20,311 nucleotides of DNA. It comes from Thomasclavelia spiroformis (GTDB lineage Bacteria; Bacillota_I; Bacilli_A; Erysipelotrichales; Coprobacillaceae). The stretch spans positions 1-20,311 of the forward strand of contig JAGZCC010000038.1 in assembly GCA_018369555.1 (NCBI GenBank), read 5' to 3'. The notes under the pieces are model-generated. The model did not search any database. It saw only the letters and a list, made by a program, of their open reading frames with translations, and was not told where the DNA came from. Positions 7,708-15,180 of the stretch are shown in pieces. Positions within the stretch are counted from its first letter, which is position 1, and each line of letters begins with the position of its first letter. Made by a program: the position numbers and the translations under genes.

Positions 7708-8136
7708 CTATTCTTGATCTAAAATCTTTTTTATTCCTGTCCATCCCAAAGTTGCACATTTGATTCGATTTGCTTGTTTATGGGTATTGATAAAAACAAT
7801 CGCTTCTTCAATAATTTCAGGATCATAATCTTTTTCATATATCATATTTTGATAATTTTCAATAATTTTATTAGCATCATCTATTGTTTTACCAATTAAT
7901 AGCTCTGACATAATTGATGTACTAGCAGTACAAATTGCACAAGCTTCACCATCAAAACGAATATCTTTGATAACGTTACCTTCAATCAATGCTTGAATAT
8001 CAATATTATCAATACATGTCTCTGAATCCATATTTACTGATTTATAATTATCATCATCTACTAAACCATGATTACGAGGCGACTCATAATGATCCATTAT
8101 TATTTGTCGCATCATCATATTATCCAAAGAAGGCAT
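7708..8136 (-). CDS. sufU: SufU, zinc-dependent sulfurtransferase
   Basis: SufU accepts persulfide sulfur from SufS and passes it to SufBCD in Gram-positive bacteria. The 142 residues contain the expected zinc ligands: C41-I-D43, C66 in GEACAIC, and C127 in RIKCATLGW. The usual NPTCGD motif reads SETCIDN here, so the Cys and Asp are kept but the Gly is replaced. RQIIMDHYESPRNHG (10-24) is a family signature. The start overlaps the end of sufS by 17 bases; the ribosome site AAGGAG lies 12 bases upstream, rather far, so an internal start at one of the Met codons 7-9 cannot be excluded. Confidence 0.95.
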   Translation of the reverse strand: MPSLDNMMMRQIIMDHYESPRNHGLVDDDNYKSVNMDSETCIDNIDIQALIEGNVIKDIRFDGEACAICTASTSIMSELLIGKTIDDANKIIENYQNMIYEKDYDPEIIEEAIVFINTHKQANRIKCATLGWTGIKKILDQE

Positions 8137-9346
8137 CTAAAAAGTCATCTCCTTTCTTACACACCTCAATAAATTTATCGATTTCTTCAAAAGTATTATA
8201 AAAATAAAATGAAACTCTAAGTGTCTGACTTACTTTTAAAAACTCATCTAAAATTTTAGCACAGTGTTGTCCCGATCTAACAGCAATTCCATACGTATTA
8301 AACAAAGATGCTCCATCTTGACTAAATACACCTTTAATATTAAAAGTAATTGCTCCTTGACCATTTGGATTATATACTTCAATATTGTCTAACTCTAATA
8401 ATTTTTTTATCGCATATTGACGAAGTTGTAATTCATATTCATGAATATTATCCATCCCAATTGACATCAAATATTCAATTGCAGCCCCTAATCCAATTAC
8501 CCCTTCAATATTTGGGGTTCCAGCCTCAAATTTTGTTGGTGCATTTTTTAATTTAACCAATCCACAACTTTTATATCTTGAATTACTTCCCCCACCAAGA
8601 CGAGTTGGTGAAGTATCTTGTAATAAATCATATTTACCATACAAAATTCCAATTCCTGTTGGTCCACACATTTTATGCCCAGAAAAAACCATAAAATCCA
8701 AATCCAAATCTTTTACATCCACTCGCTGATGAGGTACACTTTGGGCTCCATCAACACAAACAATTATTCCTTTTTCATGAGCAATTTTACAAATTTCTTT
8801 AATGGGACTATCAAATCCTAAAACATTTGTAATTTGAGCAATAGAAATAATCTTAGTTTTATCACTAATAGCTTTAATTACATTTTCTACTGTTAAACAT
8901 CCTTCCTCATCTAAATCAATGTACTTAACTACACTACCTGTTTGTTTACTAACTTCAAACCATGGCAATGTATTAGAAGCATGTTCAGCTAAAGTAATTA
9001 AGATTTCATCACCTTCATTTAAATGAGTTAAACCATATCCAAATGCAACTAAATTCAACCCATCAGTTGATCCATATGTATAAACAACTTCCTTACTATC
9101 ACAATTAATAAACTTTGAAACAAGCTTGCGAGTTCTTTCAAACTGAACATCAACATCATGAGATAAATCATAATCACCACGATGAGCATTACCAGAATAA
9201 TTAGTTAAATAATTGCAAACTGCATCAATTACACATTGAGGTTTTAATGTTGTTGCGCCATTATCAAAATAAATTAATGGCTGATCATGCATTTTAGTTC
9301 CATTTAACATTGGAAAATCCTTACGAATCTTTGCAACTTCTAACAT
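8120..9346 (-). CDS. sufS: Cysteine desulfurase SufS
   Basis: A PLP-dependent group II cysteine desulfurase that releases sulfur from cysteine as an enzyme persulfide for Fe-S assembly. The 408 residues contain the PLP lysine K225 in FSGHKMCGPTGIG, the aspartate D199 in VDGAQSVPHQ, H122 in AEHASN, and the catalytic C362 in VRSGQHCAK within the short loop typical of SufS rather than IscS. R377 in LRVSFYFYN is the expected substrate-binding arginine. The start codon overlaps the sufD stop in a TAATG arrangement, implying coupled translation. Confidence 0.98.
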   Translation of the reverse strand: MLEVAKIRKDFPMLNGTKMHDQPLIYFDNGATTLKPQCVIDAVCNYLTNYSGNAHRGDYDLSHDVDVQFERTRKLVSKFINCDSKEVVYTYGSTDGLNLVAFGYGLTHLNEGDEILITLAEHASNTLPWFEVSKQTGSVVKYIDLDEEGCLTVENVIKAISDKTKIISIAQITNVLGFDSPIKEICKIAHEKGIIVCVDGAQSVPHQRVDVKDLDLDFMVFSGHKMCGPTGIGILYGKYDLLQDTSPTRLGGGSNSRYKSCGLVKLKNAPTKFEAGTPNIEGVIGLGAAIEYLMSIGMDNIHEYELQLRQYAIKKLLELDNIEVYNPNGQGAITFNIKGVFSQDGASLFNTYGIAVRSGQHCAKILDEFLKVSQTLRVSFYFYNTFEEIDKFIEVCKKGDDFLDAFFG

Positions 9347-10239
9347 TAAATCCCCACCTTCTCTTTTAACATTTCATTAAACAACTCTTTTAATTCATCA
9401 TTATCAATAAATTCAAGCACTGGCATAAAATATCCATACGTAACCAAATGCATAGCAGCTTCTTTAGTTAAGCCTCGTGATTGTAAATAATATAGATGTT
9501 CTTCATCAATTTTACCAACACTTGCTCCATGACTAGCTTTAACATCATATTCATCAATATATAAATATGGATTTGCCTTGGCTTTACATAATTTATCAAA
9601 AACAATAATTTTATTTGTCTGATGACTGTTTGATTGATGGTTACCTTTCTGTATTCTTCCAATTCCATCAATTACTAAACTTGCCTCATTTTTTGTTACC
9701 CCATAATTATTCATGATTCCTGTAGTATAAGGTGCTTCATGAACAATTGAAATAGTAACATGCTTTTTTTCTTTTTCCTTAGCTAGAGTAGCTAAACGAA
9801 TATTAGCATTAGCATTTTCTTTAACTAATGAATAATTTACTTCCATTTCAATATTACTATTTGACAATTCTACATATGCACATTTAACATCACTATCTTG
9901 CATTACTTTAACATTTTCAATTACTTTAGCCTTGATGTTAACAGTGCTTTGATTATCAATATATCTTAATACATTACTATTTTTTATTACATTAATATTT
10001 TTTATAAAAGTAGTATCTTGCTTAAAATTATATGTTTCAATTAATTTTAGTGATCCATTTATTTCTAAATCAACTGAATAATCTCCAACTTGATCAATTT
10101 GATAAACTATTTGCAATGATGAAGCATCGTTAACAATTATTTTATTATTATTAATTTCAATATTCTCATTGCAAATATGACTTATAATTGTACCATTTTT
10201 AATAACTAAATAATTTTTAATATCTTGTAATTGTTTCAT
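9346..10239 (-). CDS. sufD: Fe-S cluster assembly protein SufD (short form)
   Basis: SufD is the SufB paralogue in the SufBC2D scaffold and is involved in iron entry. The protein has 297 residues, clearly shorter than the roughly 430 of Bacillus SufD, mainly through a reduced N-terminal region; the C-terminal half is well kept. VKASHGASVGKIDEEHLYYL (about 233-252) includes H237, which aligns with the histidine implicated in cluster formation, followed by QSRGLTKEAAMHLV. It is flanked by one-base TAATG overlaps with sufC and sufS, so it is clearly part of the operon and the shorter length is not from a broken frame. Confidence 0.95.
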   Translation of the reverse strand: MKQLQDIKNYLVIKNGTIISHICNENIEINNNKIIVNDASSLQIVYQIDQVGDYSVDLEINGSLKLIETYNFKQDTTFIKNINVIKNSNVLRYIDNQSTVNIKAKVIENVKVMQDSDVKCAYVELSNSNIEMEVNYSLVKENANANIRLATLAKEKEKKHVTISIVHEAPYTTGIMNNYGVTKNEASLVIDGIGRIQKGNHQSNSHQTNKIIVFDKLCKAKANPYLYIDEYDVKASHGASVGKIDEEHLYYLQSRGLTKEAAMHLVTYGYFMPVLEFIDNDELKELFNEMLKEKVGI

Positions 10240-11054
10240 TACTTAATTTTCATTCTTTCTTTATTAGCACAACTTTCAAGTAAAATAGGTTTCTTTTCAT
10301 CACTTGCGATGTCAATTCCTAATTCTTTTACCCAGTCATAACCTTCTTGATCAATTTTTTCTACTACTTCTTTACCACCACTTAAAATAATTTTTCCGTT
10401 AACTAACACATGAACATGAGTCGGTTGCACTAATTCAAATAAACGTTCATAGTGTGATACCATAATACAACCAAAATTATCTGATTTCATTTCATTAATT
10501 GCATTAGCAACTATTCTCAATGCATCAACATCTAAACCAGAATCAATCTCATCTAATAATGCAAATTTAGGTTGTAATAACTTCATTTGTAATATTTCAT
10601 TACGTTTCTTTTCTCCACCTGAAAAACCTTCATTTAAATATCGATGTGCTAAATTTTCATCCATTTTTAAATCTGCGACATTTTTTTCCAATTCACGTAT
10701 AAATTTAAATAATGACACCGGCTTTTCTTGATGAGCATTTACTGCTGCACGTAAAAAATCTGAAGTCGTTACACCAGGAATTTCTTGAGGATATTGCATT
10801 CCCAAAAATATTCCTGCTTTACTTCGTTGGTCAACGCTCATTTGAATTACATCTTGATTATCTAGATAAATATTTCCTTTTGTAATTGTATATTTAGGAT
10901 GACCCATAATTGCTGACAATAAAGTAGATTTACCATTGCCATTTGGACCCATAATAGCATGAGTTTCACCTGTGTTAATCGTTAAGTTTATTCCTTTTAG
11001 AATTTCTTTTTCACCAACACTTACATGTAAATTTTCTATTTTTAAAGTTGACAT
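10239..11054 (-). CDS. sufC: Fe-S assembly ATPase SufC
   Basis: SufC is the ABC-type ATPase that drives conformational change of the SufB-SufD scaffold; it is cytoplasmic and not a transporter. The 271 residues show Walker A GPNGNGKST (36-44), the Q-loop GMQYPQEIPGV (85-95), the signature FSGGEKKRNEI (144-154), Walker B FALLDE (164-169) with the typical IDSGLD, and the switch histidine H201. A C-terminal tail of about 20 lysine-rich residues extends beyond the usual end. AAGGGG lies eight bases before the ATG. It is the first gene of the operon. Confidence 0.97.
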   Translation of the reverse strand: MSTLKIENLHVSVGEKEILKGINLTINTGETHAIMGPNGNGKSTLLSAIMGHPKYTITKGNIYLDNQDVIQMSVDQRSKAGIFLGMQYPQEIPGVTTSDFLRAAVNAHQEKPVSLFKFIRELEKNVADLKMDENLAHRYLNEGFSGGEKKRNEILQMKLLQPKFALLDEIDSGLDVDALRIVANAINEMKSDNFGCIMVSHYERLFELVQPTHVHVLVNGKIILSGGKEVVEKIDQEGYDWVKELGIDIASDEKKPILLESCANKERMKIK

Positions 11055-11081
11055 AATTAAGCCCCTTTCTTTTTCTAATTA

Positions 11082-11110
11082 ATTCTACTAAATAAGTTAA
11101 TAAAAAACAA
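11082..11110 (-). promoter_or_regulatory. Probable SigA promoter of the suf operon
   Basis: On the minus strand, TTGTTT (11105-11110) and TAGAAT (11082-11087) are 17 bases apart, giving a start near 11075 and a short leader before the sufC ATG at 11054. No palindrome that could be a dedicated operator is evident. Confidence 0.55.
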
Positions 11111-11146
11111 ACAAAATGATAAATATTAGTAATATTTTTTTCTTTT

Positions 11147-11176
11147 TTGTTGTTTAAATTCATTACAATTTATATT
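11147..11176 (+). promoter_or_regulatory. Possible SigA promoter of the AI-2E family gene
   Basis: TTGTTG (11147-11152) and TATATT (11171-11176) are 18 bases apart. They lie in the divergent intergenic region about 45 bases before the start codon. In such AT-rich DNA the match is only moderately informative. Confidence 0.4.
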
Positions 11177-11219
11177 ATAACCAAATTGTGGTATATTTAT
11201 AGGTAATGGAGGTATGAAA

Positions 11220-12299
11220 ATGGAGTTTTTAAAAAAGTTACAACAATTTATTTCCTCAAAAAAAATCACTCATACATTACTAAATCTAATGATTGTTTTA
11301 GTAATTATTCTTTTAATAATTGCTACAAACGACTTATGGATTGGTCTTCTTAATATGATATGGTTAGTTTCTAAACCATTTATTATTGGATTTACAATTG
11401 CATTTGTTTTGAATCCATTTATTAATTATATTGATAAATATTTAAAAAAACGTGGTGTTTCAGTAATATTAACGTATTTAGCTGTATTAGCAATTTTAAT
11501 TTTAATTATTTTATTAGTAATTCCATTAATCTATGATAGTATTTTTGAAATGTATCCTACTTTTAATGCCGGATTGAAAGAAATTGGCAAGTTTATTCAA
11601 AATAATTTTAATTATGATATAAGCTCTCTTACAAGTTATATTGAAAAAAATGTGTATCAATTTTTTAATGATCCCACTGTTTTAGATGCAACCATCGATG
11701 TGTTAAATCAAATTTTAGTTAATTTAACTAATTTTATAATTTATATTATTTTAGCTATCTATATGTCAAATATTTTTAATAGTATTCGCCAAACAATTAA
11801 AAATATTGCGATTAAAATTGATCGTAATTTACCTAGTTATTTAAAGGAAATCGATTTATCTTTAGTTCAATACGTTAAAGCATTTTTTATTGGAGCAATT
11901 GCCCAAGCAATAACAACAATGATAATGTATGTATTAATAGGACATCCTAATTGGTTAATTTTAGGTATTGTTTCAGGGGTTAGTTCAATTATTCCATATG
12001 TCGGTCCAATAATTGCAAATTGTCTTGGTTTAATTACGTCTTTAGGAATGCAATCTTCAACGATTATTTTCTTATGTATTTTAATTTTTATTCAATCAAT
12101 TGTTATGTCGTATATTATTACACCAAGAATTTATTCTTCAAGAATTGATTTAAGTATTTTATGGGTTCTTTTTGGAATTTTGTCGGGCTCTTCTTTATTC
12201 GGGATAGTTGGCATGGTTATAGCAATGCCTTTACTTGTAAGTATTAAAATTATTTATCAAGTATACAAAGAACATCATCAAAATAAATTATCATATTAA
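11220..12299 (+). CDS. AI-2E family membrane protein (UPF0118/YtvI-like)
   Basis: A 359-residue polytopic membrane protein of the AI-2E/PerM family, whose members export small molecules or ions; some have been linked to autoinducer-2 export or Na+/H+ exchange, so the substrate is open. It has paired N-terminal helices (about 22-65 and 80-105), a central soluble stretch (about 105-170), and a C-terminal membrane block with GVSSIIPYVGPIIA (about 257-270) and FGIVGMVIAMPLLV (about 328-341), both typical. I chose the ATG at 11220 because GGAGG (11208-11212) is seven bases before it; the ATG at 11214 is one base from that site. It has its own promoter, opposite sufC. Confidence 0.9.
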   Translation: MEFLKKLQQFISSKKITHTLLNLMIVLVIILLIIATNDLWIGLLNMIWLVSKPFIIGFTIAFVLNPFINYIDKYLKKRGVSVILTYLAVLAILILIILLVIPLIYDSIFEMYPTFNAGLKEIGKFIQNNFNYDISSLTSYIEKNVYQFFNDPTVLDATIDVLNQILVNLTNFIIYIILAIYMSNIFNSIRQTIKNIAIKIDRNLPSYLKEIDLSLVQYVKAFFIGAIAQAITTMIMYVLIGHPNWLILGIVSGVSSIIPYVGPIIANCLGLITSLGMQSSTIIFLCILIFIQSIVMSYIITPRIYSSRIDLSILWVLFGILSGSSLFGIVGMVIAMPLLVSIKIIYQVYKEHHQNKLSY

Positions 12300-12305
12300 T
12301 TTAAA

Positions 12306-12329
12306 AAGGATGTCGGTTTTGACATCCTT
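12306..12329. terminator. Convergent bidirectional terminator
   Basis: AAGGATGTC (12306-12314) pairs with GACATCCTT (12321-12329) around a six-base loop. On the minus strand it is followed by five Ts; on the plus strand the tail is weaker (ATTCTT). It lies 6 bases after the AI-2E gene stop and 4 bases beyond the end of the facing small ORF, so it probably serves both. Confidence 0.75.
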
Positions 12330-12333
12330 ATTC

Positions 12334-12411
12334 TTAATACATATTACAAATAATTACCAATAATATAAATAAAACTAATACTAAAGTAAAAGAATTATCT
12401 TGACATGTCAT
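12334..12411 (-). CDS. Small single-helix membrane protein, YjcZ-like (25 aa)
   Basis: A 25-codon minus-strand ORF with AAGGAGG eight bases before its ATG. The peptide has a short polar start (MTCQDNS) and one hydrophobic helix, FTLVLVLFILLVIIC, ending NMY. The F-x-L-x-V-L-F-I-L-L-x-I-I pattern is that of YjcZ-type small sporulation membrane proteins, which also have a short polar or Gly-rich N-terminus. It is immediately downstream of a second ORF of the same design, whose stop codon sits at the edge of this gene's ribosome site. A role in sporulation is inferred from this resemblance only. Confidence 0.65.
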   Translation of the reverse strand: MTCQDNSFTLVLVLFILLVIICNMY

Positions 12412-12426
12412 TATAATCGCCTCCTT

Positions 12427-12507
12427 TTATAAATAATGAATACCGACAATAACTAAAACAGTAAATAACACTAAGATATCAATTTTTATATATTTATAGT
12501 TATTCAT
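12427..12507 (-). CDS. Small single-helix membrane protein (26 aa)
   Basis: A 26-codon minus-strand ORF with AGGAGG seven bases before its ATG (ribosome site on the plus strand at 12515-12520). The peptide begins MNNYKYIKID and continues as one hydrophobic helix, ILVLFTVLVIVGIHYL. It is too short for default gene callers, but the strong ribosome site, the tandem arrangement and the similar layout of the next ORF argue that it is real. About 25 bases upstream, CATAATTTATAG (minus strand, 12533-12544) resembles the CATAnnnTA -10 of SigK-type promoters; no matching -35 was found. Confidence 0.6.
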   Translation of the reverse strand: MNNYKYIKIDILVLFTVLVIVGIHYL

Positions 12508-12582
12508 TTAGTTACCTCCTACCACCTACATACTATAAATTATGTTAAAATAACAATTGCTAATGTGTTTTTGCCTAATTTA

Positions 12583-12611
12583 TTGAAATTAAAACCAGAA
12601 AATAGTATAAT
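12583..12611 (+). promoter_or_regulatory. SigA promoter of the PrsA-like lipoprotein pair
   Basis: TTGAAA (12583-12588) and a perfect TATAAT (12606-12611) are exactly 17 bases apart. The start would be near 12618, leaving a leader of about 27 bases before the ATG at 12645. Confidence 0.78.
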
Positions 12612-12644
12612 CTTATCGTTATGGAAAAAGTAAGGAGGAAAAAT

Positions 12645-13640
12645 ATGAAATTGGGAAAGTGTGCTACTGCTTTAGTAGTAACTAGCTTCTTATTAACTGG
12701 ATGTAGTAATTCAAATACAGTTAAAGAAGACGGTAAATATGTAGTTGCCTCTTTAAGTAAAGGAAAGAGCGATAAAAATTTATTTGCTGATGATATCTTT
12801 GCAGATATCACTAATACAAATAGGGGTAAAAGTGCTTACTTTGAAGCTATTCTACAAAAATTGATGGATGATAAATTTCCAACTGATAAAGATATGGAAA
12901 TCGATGCATCTCGTACTGTAGAACAAATTCAAACTTATTACGAAGCACAATATGGTGATGAAGCAGAAGAAAAAATTAAAACTGTTTTAGCTAGTAGTGG
13001 ATATTCGACATTAGATGAATATGAAAAGGCTATGGTTCAAGCTTATCAAAAATCTAATTTTTTACTTGACTATGTAAAAAATAATTTTGATGAAGTTTTT
13101 GATGATTACTATACTTACGCTACTCCACGTTTTGCTAGCATTATTAAGGTTGCTATTGCTGATTTAGAAAATCCAACTCAAGAAGAAACTTCAAAAATTG
13201 AACAAATTTCAGCTGCATTAGCTTCTGGTACATCATTTGGGGAGGTTGCAGCACAATATTCTGATGATTCAACAACTAAAGTAAATAAAGGTGGTTTAGG
13301 TGTTGTTGACACTGCATCTGGTTTAAGTAGTGCTTATGGTAGTGAAGTTGAAAGTAAAATTTTAGAATTAAATGTTGGAGAAACTAGCGAACCTATTAAA
13401 GGAACTGATGGTTATTATTTCGTTTCTGTAACTAGCACTGATAAAAAAGAAATCAAAAAATCAATTAAAAAGAATTTAACTATTGATACACCATTAATTG
13501 CTTATGATTCATATCTTCCATATATTGCATATCAATCTTACGATATAAAATATAAAGATAAAAATGTTAAAAAAATGGTAGATAGTATTATAGATACAGC
13601 ACTAGAAGAACGTAAAACTAGTAGAGGAGGTGCAAAATAA
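12645..13640 (+). CDS. PrsA-like parvulin foldase lipoprotein
   Basis: A 331-residue lipoprotein of the PrsA/PpiC type, expected on the outer face of the membrane to help fold secreted proteins. The signal peptide ends in lipobox LLTGC with the lipidated C20. A parvulin-like domain lies at about 161-267: GTSFGEVAAQYSDDS, then GGLGVVD, then GETSEPIKGTDGYYFVSV. The histidine normally in the first strand (SHILV) is replaced (ASIIKV) and that in the last strand (GYHIIK) is Tyr, so isomerase activity may be lost while chaperone function remains. I chose the ATG at 12645 because AAGGAGG lies six bases upstream; an ATG at 12621 would precede the signal peptide with charged residues. The stop overlaps the next start (TAATG). 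Confidence 0.88.
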   Translation: MKLGKCATALVVTSFLLTGCSNSNTVKEDGKYVVASLSKGKSDKNLFADDIFADITNTNRGKSAYFEAILQKLMDDKFPTDKDMEIDASRTVEQIQTYYEAQYGDEAEEKIKTVLASSGYSTLDEYEKAMVQAYQKSNFLLDYVKNNFDEVFDDYYTYATPRFASIIKVAIADLENPTQEETSKIEQISAALASGTSFGEVAAQYSDDSTTKVNKGGLGVVDTASGLSSAYGSEVESKILELNVGETSEPIKGTDGYYFVSVTSTDKKEIKKSIKKNLTIDTPLIAYDSYLPYIAYQSYDIKYKDKNVKKMVDSIIDTALEERKTSRGGAK

Positions 13641-14497
13641 TGAATAAAAAAATAATTCCTATAGCTATTGCAAGTACTTTATTAGTTGGATGTGGTTCAT
13701 CTGCTGCTGTAAATTATTCAAGTGAAGTTAAAAATGGAAGCAAAACAGCTATTGATATTGATAGTACTGAAATCACTAAAAATGATATATATCATTATTT
13801 ATTAGAACAATTTGGTAGCTCAGAAGTTTTATCACTTGCACTTACTCATATTGCTGATCAAGAAATTACTGACAAAGATGCTTTTAATACTAGATTAAAT
13901 GAAGAAATTGCGTCACAAGAAGAAAATGGAACTTCTTTAGATGATATTGCTAAGCAATATGGTTTAGAAAATAAACAACAATATATTGATCAAGTTTTAT
14001 CAATTGGTGTTAAACAACAAATGCTTAAAGAAAAATATATTGATAAAAATTATAAGAAATTAGTAAAAGAATACAAAGTTAAATATTTAAAAACAATTAC
14101 TCTTGATACTGAAGCTGGGGCAAAAAAATTACTTAAAGAAATAAAAAACGGTACTGATTTTGATACAGCTATGAATGAAAATAGTGGTAGTGATGTTGGA
14201 ATGGTAACTACTAAAACTACAACAGTGGATTCAAATATTATTAAAAAATTAGATGATTTTACTAAAGATGGTGTTTATAAAAAAGTAATTAAAACATCTG
14301 ATTCTAAGTATGCTATCGTATACGTTTATAATACTGATATTAGTAAAGTTAAAGATGATATTAAATCTAATCTATCATCTATTAGTGATATGTCTACAAA
14401 AATGGAAACTTATTATTTAAGACAATATAATTTTGATGTATATGAAGATGCTATTAAAGATGAAATAAAAGAAACTGCACCAGATTATTTAGGATAA
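13640..14497 (+). CDS. Second PrsA-like lipoprotein, degenerate foldase
   Basis: A 285-residue lipoprotein with a signal peptide ending in lipobox LLVGC (C18). It resembles the SurA-N/PrsA group: a helical region at about 40-140 with KNDIYHYLLEQFG, then a shortened parvulin-like segment (about 147-233: KYLKTITLDTEAGAKKLLKE, NGTDFDTAMNENSGSDVGMV, SKYAIVYV). Catalytic parvulin residues are not seen. It shares a TAATG junction with the preceding PrsA-like gene and has GAGGAGG upstream. The tandem copy suggests duplication and divergence or a hetero-oligomeric foldase; both are inference. Confidence 0.8.
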   Translation: MNKKIIPIAIASTLLVGCGSSAAVNYSSEVKNGSKTAIDIDSTEITKNDIYHYLLEQFGSSEVLSLALTHIADQEITDKDAFNTRLNEEIASQEENGTSLDDIAKQYGLENKQQYIDQVLSIGVKQQMLKEKYIDKNYKKLVKEYKVKYLKTITLDTEAGAKKLLKEIKNGTDFDTAMNENSGSDVGMVTTKTTTVDSNIIKKLDDFTKDGVYKKVIKTSDSKYAIVYVYNTDISKVKDDIKSNLSSISDMSTKMETYYLRQYNFDVYEDAIKDEIKETAPDYLG

Positions 14498-14520
14498 GGG
14501 GTTACCCTTATCTTTTTTTT
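14493..14520 (+). terminator. Terminator of the lipoprotein operon
   Basis: GATAAGGG (14493-14500), loop GTTA and CCCTTATC (14505-14512) are followed by eight Ts. The 5' arm includes the stop codon of the preceding gene, so termination and translation end are tightly linked. Confidence 0.92.
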
Positions 14521-14570
14521 ATGTTAATATTAATATATAGAGAGTTTTATAGACATTAAAGGAGATTATT

Positions 14571-14975
14571 ATGGCAGATTGTATTTTTTGTAAAATTGCA
14601 CAAAAGAATGTACCTGGAAAAATCATATATGAAGATGATATTTGTTTAGCATTTTTGGATTTAAGTCAAACAACTGATGGACACACTTTAGTTATTCCTA
14701 AAAAACATTATGAAAATATTTTAGAAGTGGATAATGAAGTATTATCTCACCTAATGATTGTTACAAAAAATTTAGCGAATAAAATTATTAAAAAATTAAA
14801 TGCTAAAGGGGTAAATATATTAACTAATGCAAATGAAATAGCTGGGCAAACTGTAATGCACTTTCATATACATATTATTCCTCGTTACAACCTTGATGAT
14901 AAAATAGAAATTAAATTTACAGATCGAAGTGATAATGTAAACTTAGAGGCAATTTTAAATGAAATAAACAAATAG
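14571..14975 (+). CDS. hit: HIT-family nucleotide hydrolase (Hit/HinT-like)
   Basis: A 134-residue histidine triad protein; the family hydrolyses purine nucleoside phosphoramidates and related AMP conjugates in the cytoplasm. The triad is H97-F-H99-I-H101-I-I. The N-terminal CIFCKIA has the C4/C7 pair that, with H46, commonly binds zinc in Gram-positive members. DGHTLVIPKKHYENI (37-51) is typical. It has AAAGGAG before the ATG and is bounded by strong terminators on both sides, so it is monocistronic. In Bacillus subtilis hit lies in the same chromosomal neighbourhood as prsA and yhaM, as here. Confidence 0.95.
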   Translation: MADCIFCKIAQKNVPGKIIYEDDICLAFLDLSQTTDGHTLVIPKKHYENILEVDNEVLSHLMIVTKNLANKIIKKLNAKGVNILTNANEIAGQTVMHFHIHIIPRYNLDDKIEIKFTDRSDNVNLEAILNEINK

Positions 14976-14991
14976 AATTATTTAAATAATT

Positions 14992-15028
14992 GAGATACTT
15001 CAAATTAAAATAAGTATCTCTTTTTTTT
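14992..15028 (+). terminator. Terminator of hit
   Basis: GAGATACTT (14992-15000) and AAGTATCTC (15012-15020) form a nine-base-pair stem with an 11-base loop, followed by eight Ts. Confidence 0.9.
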
Positions 15029-15135
15029 GCATGATATCAAAAGATAATAAATATTTTCATCTCTTTTATCTCATCAATTACTGTTTTAAATAATATGTAA
15101 AATTTTTATTTAAACATATAAACATATATCATATT

Positions 15136-15170
15136 AAAAAAGTTATAGACTAATAAAATCCATAACTTTT
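15136..15170 (-). terminator. Terminator of the glycolipid/yhaM operon
   Basis: On the minus strand, AAAAGTTATGGA and TCTATAACTTTTTT flank a short loop, giving a stem of about eight to ten pairs and a T run. It begins about 11 bases after the yhaM stop codon. Confidence 0.75.
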
Positions 15171-15180
15171 ATATATTAAA

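Noticed and set aside
7989..8556. Plus-strand open frames of 68-70 codons inside sufU and sufS
   Set aside because: They are antisense to highly conserved genes, with no ribosome sites or family resemblance.
9468..9671. 67-codon minus-strand frame within sufD
   Set aside because: It is an alternative frame of sufD without its own start signals; sufD itself is intact.
11055..11213. Possible cis-regulatory RNA or operator between sufC and the AI-2E gene
   Set aside because: I found promoter-like elements but no conserved riboswitch fold, T-box or palindrome.
12575..12811. 78-codon minus-strand open frame opposite the start of the PrsA-like gene
   Set aside because: It overlaps a strong promoter and the signal-peptide region of a convincing gene, and lacks a ribosome site.
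15029..15135. Short coding-like stretch on the minus strand (VIDEIKEMKIF) between hit and yhaM
   Set aside because: It has only about 18 codons before stops, with no ribosome site; chance in AT-rich DNA is more likely.
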